A DNA stretch of 9,024 nt from LDYB01 sp037442385 (lineage in GTDB: Bacteria; Armatimonadota; Fimbriimonadia; Fimbriimonadales; GBS-DC): positions 1-9,024 of the forward strand of contig JBBIQJ010000106.1 in NCBI GenBank assembly GCA_037442385.1, in the 5' to 3' direction. Position numbers and translations under genes: made by a program. Under the pieces are notes generated by a model. It was not told the DNA's origin. It saw only the letters and a program-made list of their open reading frames with translations, and did not search any database. Below are positions 5,978-9,024 of this stretch, piece after piece. How positions within the stretch are numbered: position 1 is the first letter of the stretch; each line of letters opens with the position of its first letter.

Positions 5978-7591
5978 ATGAATCCCAAAACGCTGACCGA
6001 GCGCAAAGCGCGATTCGAATCGCTGTCGGGTATTGAAATCAAGCGTTTCTACACCCCCCAGGATATCGCTCATCTGGACTACGCGCGCGATCTGGGCGAC
6101 CCCGGACAGTACCCCTTCACGCGTGGTCTCTATGAATCGGGCTATCGCACCAAACTCTGGACGATTCGGCAGTTTTCGGGCTTTGCCACCCCCGAAGAGA
6201 CCAACGCCCGCTATCGGTTCCTGATAGAGCAGGGGCAGACGGGGCTGTCGGTGGCGTTTGACCTGCCTACCCTGATGGGCGTGGACCCCGACGACCCCGA
6301 AGCGGAAGGTGAGGTGGGCAAGTGTGGTGTCAGCGTCGCCTCGCTGGAAGATATGGAAATCCTCTTTCAGGGGATTGACCTCGGCAGTATCACCACCTCG
6401 ATGACGATTAATGCGCCCGCCATTATCATCTGGGCGATGTATCTCGCCGTCGCGGAGAAGCAGGGCGTGCCGCTGGAGACACTTTCGGGCACGATACAGA
6501 ACGACATTCTCAAAGAGTTTATTGCGCAAAAAGAGTGGATTTTCCCGCCCGAACCCCACATGAAACTGATTGTGGACACCGTAGAGTTCGGCTGCAAATA
6601 TGTGCCCAGGTGGCATCCCATCAGTGTGAGTGGTTATCACATTCGCGAGGCAGGTTCCACCGCGGTGCAGGAGCTGGCGTTCACGCTGGCGGATGGGTTT
6701 GAGTATGTGCGGTGGTGTCTGGATCGAGGACTGGATATTGATGAGTTCGCGCCGAAGTTTTCGTTCTTCTTTAACGCACACATAGACTTCTTTGAGGAGA
6801 TAGGCAAGTTCCGCGCGGCGCGACGCATCTGGGCGCGGGAGATGCGCGAGACCTTCGGCGCGAAGAATCCGCGCTCGTGGTGGCTGCGCTTCCATACGCA
6901 GACCGCAGGCTGCTCGCTGACGATGCAACAGCCCTATGTGAACCTGATTCGCTCCACGATTGAGGCGCTGGCGGCGGTGCTGGGCGGCACGCAGTCGCTC
7001 CATGTGAACTCGTTTGACGAGGCGTGGGCGCTCCCCACGGAGGAGGCAGCGCTGCTGTCGTTGCGCACGCAACAGGTGATTGCCGAAGAGACGGGCGTCG
7101 CGAACACGGTGGACCCGCTCGGCGGCGCCTACTTCGTGGAGTGGATGACCGACAAAATGGAAGAGGGCGCCCGCGAATACTTCCGCCGCATCGAGCAGGA
7201 AGGCGGCGTGATTCCCGCCATCAAAAGCGGATTCTTCCAGCAGGAGATTGCCGACGCCGCCTACCGCTTCCAGCAGCGTGTGGAAGAGCGCGACTTCATC
7301 TGGGTCGGCGTCAACGAGTACCAGATGGACAAAGAGCCAATCCCGTTCCGAATCCTCAAGATTGAGGCGGAGGCGCACGAGAAACAGGTCAAGCGCCTCG
7401 CCGACCTCCGACGCCGACGCGATAACCGCGCCGTCCAGCAGGCGTTGCACGACCTGAAAGTCGCCGCCCAGCGCAACGAGAACCTCATGGAGCCGATTCT
7501 GAACGCTGTGAAAACCTACGCGACCCTCGGCGAGATGGTCAACACGCTCAAAGAGGTGTACGGAACCTACACCGAGGCGTCGGTGCTATGA
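5978..7591 (+). CDS. B12-dependent acyl-CoA mutase, catalytic (alpha/large) subunit; isobutyryl-CoA mutase-type active site
   Basis: A 537-aa TIM-barrel subunit of an adenosylcobalamin-dependent acyl-CoA mutase. Family blocks are YPFTRG (45-50), LWTIRQFSGF (60-69), GLSVAFDLPTLMG (89-101), GTIQNDILKE (171-180), SISVSGYH-type SVSGYHIREAG (216-226), RFHTQTAGCSLT (304-315) and GGTQSLHVNSFDEA (336-349). It ends after the barrel and short linker and has no DxHxxG cobalamin domain, so it needs a separate B12-binding subunit of about 140 aa, not seen here. By overall similarity it would be called methylmalonyl-CoA mutase. However, the substrate residues Tyr89 and Arg207 of the P. shermanii enzyme align with Phe66 and Gln184, the pair used by Streptomyces isobutyryl-CoA mutase (Phe80, Gln198; same 118-residue interval). 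His221 (GYH) is kept. Activity on isobutyryl/butyryl-CoA is thus at least as likely as on methylmalonyl-CoA. It overlaps thiE by 4 nt. Confidence 0.93.
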   Translation: MNPKTLTERKARFESLSGIEIKRFYTPQDIAHLDYARDLGDPGQYPFTRGLYESGYRTKLWTIRQFSGFATPEETNARYRFLIEQGQTGLSVAFDLPTLMGVDPDDPEAEGEVGKCGVSVASLEDMEILFQGIDLGSITTSMTINAPAIIIWAMYLAVAEKQGVPLETLSGTIQNDILKEFIAQKEWIFPPEPHMKLIVDTVEFGCKYVPRWHPISVSGYHIREAGSTAVQELAFTLADGFEYVRWCLDRGLDIDEFAPKFSFFFNAHIDFFEEIGKFRAARRIWAREMRETFGAKNPRSWWLRFHTQTAGCSLTMQQPYVNLIRSTIEALAAVLGGTQSLHVNSFDEAWALPTEEAALLSLRTQQVIAEETGVANTVDPLGGAYFVEWMTDKMEEGAREYFRRIEQEGGVIPAIKSGFFQQEIADAAYRFQQRVEERDFIWVGVNEYQMDKEPIPFRILKIEAEAHEKQVKRLADLRRRRDNRAVQQALHDLKVAAQRNENLMEPILNAVKTYATLGEMVNTLKEVYGTYTEASVL

Positions 7592-8208
7592 GAGCGCGCC
7601 TGCACGGCGTCTATGTAATTACCGAGCCAGCGCTGGCAGACCCTGTGGAGTCTACAGCGCAAGTGCTGGCGGGCGGGGCGCAGATTGTGCAACTGCGTGC
7701 CAAACATGCCACCACGCGCCAGCTGGTGCAGTGGGGGCAAGCAATCCGCGCGCTCACCCGCCAGCATGAGGCGCTGTTTATTGTGAACGACCGCCTCGAT
7801 CTCGCGCTCGCGGTGGAAGCGGACGGCGTGCATCTGGGGCAGGACGATTTGCCCGTGCCGCTGGCGCGCAAAATCGCAGGCGAGCCGTTCCTGATAGGCG
7901 TTTCGGCGGAGACCGTAGCAGAGGCGCAACAGGCGGAGCAGGAAGGGGCCGACTACCTCGGCGTGGGTCCGATGTTCGCGACCACCACCAAACCCGACGC
8001 AGGCGCGCCGATCGGTCCCGAACGGCTTCGCCAGATCAAGCAGGCGGTGCGCATTCCCGTTTTCGGGATTGGAGGCATCAATGCGGAAAACGCCGCGCAG
8101 GTGCTTGCCACAGGCGCGGACGGAATCTGCGTTATCTCGGCGGTGCTGAGTGCGCCTGATCCCACCGAAGCCACGCGCCAGCTGGTCAGGATGTTTGCTA
8201 CGCGGTGA
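7588..8208 (+). CDS. thiE: Thiamine-phosphate synthase ThiE
   Basis: A 206-aa TIM-barrel enzyme that joins HMP-pyrophosphate and the thiazole phosphate to give thiamine monophosphate. Key blocks are QIVQLRAKHATT (32-43), FIVNDRLDLALAVEADGVHLGQDDLP (starting at 64), IGVSAET (102-108), GADYLGVGPMFATTTKPDAG with the phosphate/pyrophosphate-binding TTTK, PVFGIGGI and GADGICVISAV. The length is typical. The ATG sits within the ATGA overlap with the mutase stop, implying translational coupling; there is no separate promoter or thiamine riboswitch in front of it. No other thi genes are present, so co-transcription with a B12 mutase looks opportunistic. It ends convergently to the HAF-repeat gene with 42 bp between and no clear terminator. 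Confidence 0.95.
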   Translation: MRARLHGVYVITEPALADPVESTAQVLAGGAQIVQLRAKHATTRQLVQWGQAIRALTRQHEALFIVNDRLDLALAVEADGVHLGQDDLPVPLARKIAGEPFLIGVSAETVAEAQQAEQEGADYLGVGPMFATTTKPDAGAPIGPERLRQIKQAVRIPVFGIGGINAENAAQVLATGADGICVISAVLSAPDPTEATRQLVRMFATR

Positions 8209-8250
8209 GGCTCAGAGATTGTTCCCGTTCAACCGCTGGAGTGGAGCGAC

Positions 8251-9024
8251 TTACCGCATCCGCCGAGAGAGCCACCACACCGCTCCCCACAGCCCTGTTA
8301 GCCACAGCAACCCCAGAAACCCTATCAACGCCGCTCTCGGCACAGATCCGCTGGTTTGCTCAGGTTTGGCGCTCGGCGCAGTATCCAGCAAAAACGCCTC
8401 ATGATGCTTCGTCCGCGCGTTATAGCCTGAACCCACGATGTAACGCCCGTCCGAGCTAACGGCATAGGCGACTTCCAGGCGCGAGCCATCGGTGAGCAGG
8501 TTAGCGTAGGTCTGGTTCAGGTCTTCCATCCCACCTGCTGGCGTCCATCGGAAGGCGCGCAGCTGACCGCTGGCGTCCTGGGATTCACCGACCACGATGG
8601 TCCCCTCTGTCGAGACCCCGCGAGCCATGCTATCGCGCCCACCAAGCGCGCCGAGTCTCTGAACCCCTGTGGCTGGCGTCCACCGAAAGGCACGCCGCAA
8701 ACCGTTGGCGTAGGATAACCAGCCAACGACCGCCACCCCATCGGCTTGTACGCTGCAACCTGCAATTGCATACTTGGAAGCAGGTGTTGCGCCCAAATCC
8801 TGCATGCCTGTCGCCTGCGTCCAGCGAAAGAGGCGGTACTGCCTGCGTGCGCTCTGCACCTCGCCGACAACGACAGCGCCATCGGCGGAGATTCCGAATG
8901 CCCAGCTGTGGTTGCCGCCGCGCGCGTCAAGGTACTGCATACCTCTGTCGGGTGTCCAGCGAAAGGCGCGTCCATTTGAGACGCCAACGACCACTGCGCC
9001 GTTCGCCGAGACGCAACGAGCTCC
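8251..9024 (-). CDS. HAF-repeat extracellular protein with C-terminal membrane anchor (5' end outside window)
   Basis: The visible 257 residues are the C-terminal part of a longer protein; the frame stays open to the window edge, and the first visible residues (GARCVSANGAVVVG) already belong to a repeat. About four and a half units of some 45 residues follow the pattern AFRWTP..GM..L...GG..S.A.GVS.DG..VVGES, the hallmark of the HAF family of predicted extracellular beta-propeller-like proteins. After a short linker (SAKPEQTSGSVPR) comes a hydrophobic segment of about 22 residues, ALIGFLGLL...AVWWL, and a basic tail SRRMR, which is a C-terminal anchor leaving the repeats outside. There is no PEP or LPXTG motif at the anchor. 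A GTG at 8994 is not the start. Function is unknown; no enzymatic motif is seen. Confidence 0.85.
   Translation of the reverse strand, partial: GARCVSANGAVVVGVSNGRAFRWTPDRGMQYLDARGGNHSWAFGISADGAVVVGEVQSARRQYRLFRWTQATGMQDLGATPASKYAIAGCSVQADGVAVVGWLSYANGLRRAFRWTPATGVQRLGALGGRDSMARGVSTEGTIVVGESQDASGQLRAFRWTPAGGMEDLNQTYANLLTDGSRLEVAYAVSSDGRYIVGSGYNARTKHHEAFLLDTAPSAKPEQTSGSVPRAALIGFLGLLWLTGLWGAVWWLSRRMR

Noticed and set aside
5882..7450. 522-aa open frame on the minus strand opposite the mutase
   Set aside because: It mirrors the codon structure of a well-supported gene and shows no motif or start signal.
8209..8250. Possible convergent terminator between thiE and the HAF-repeat gene
   Set aside because: Only a 4-bp stem (CGCT/AGCG) is seen, with no T-run on either strand.

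Overview
The window is GC-rich, densely coded bacterial chromosome. Its gene mix is a folate/FAD tRNA methyltransferase, RecA, a two-subunit-type B12-dependent acyl-CoA mutase, a secreted dockerin-bearing M23 peptidase and a HAF-repeat surface protein. This mix, with a CRISPR array of the ATTGAAAC-tag type, fits a free-living, probably thermophilic member of a lineage such as Armatimonadota (Chloroflexota is an alternative). That placement is inferred from gene content only; there is no rRNA or other phylogenetic marker search behind it.

Layout, left to right. Positions 1-88 are the end of a CRISPR array. The repeat, read on the minus strand, ends in ATTGAAAC, so the array is probably transcribed leftward and 89 to about 250 is its leader. 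The leader holds a 10-bp perfect inverted repeat that straddles a TATAAT on the minus strand. No cas genes are visible. Then come two minus-strand genes: trmFO (358-1668) and, upstream of it, a secreted multidomain M23 peptidase with a C-terminal dockerin (1698-3443). Both have a -10-like hexamer exactly 9 nt before the ATG and no Shine-Dalgarno, which suggests leaderless transcripts.

A 485-bp divergent intergenic region (3444-3928) separates the peptidase gene from recA. It contains a REP-like 15-mer also found beside the CRISPR leader, a train of hairpins, and a strong rho-independent terminator on the plus strand (3778-3830) that has no protein gene to terminate. This makes it a candidate small RNA locus; the terminator loop carries CCTCCTTT, an anti-Shine-Dalgarno sequence. 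The recA promoter follows, with a palindrome GTAGA-N6-TCTAC over the predicted start site that may be an SOS operator. RecA itself (3929-4981) has a Thr in place of the usual Pro in its Walker A motif.

Downstream on the plus strand are a 37-nt, near-perfect hairpin (4984-5020), a family-2 glycosyltransferase (5032-5943), a mutase catalytic subunit (5978-7591) and thiE (7588-8208). The mutase has its own promoter, whose -10 overlaps the glycosyltransferase stop codon. It overlaps thiE by ATGA, so those two are translationally coupled. By sequence the mutase would be annotated methylmalonyl-CoA mutase, but two specificity residues (Phe66, Gln184) match isobutyryl-CoA mutase. Its B12-binding subunit is not in the window. 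The right edge holds a convergent, 5'-truncated gene for a HAF-repeat protein with a C-terminal membrane anchor (8251-9024).

The genes do not form one pathway. They look like ordinary housekeeping and envelope genes, and the least explained material is in the non-coding DNA: the CRISPR leader and the region upstream of recA.
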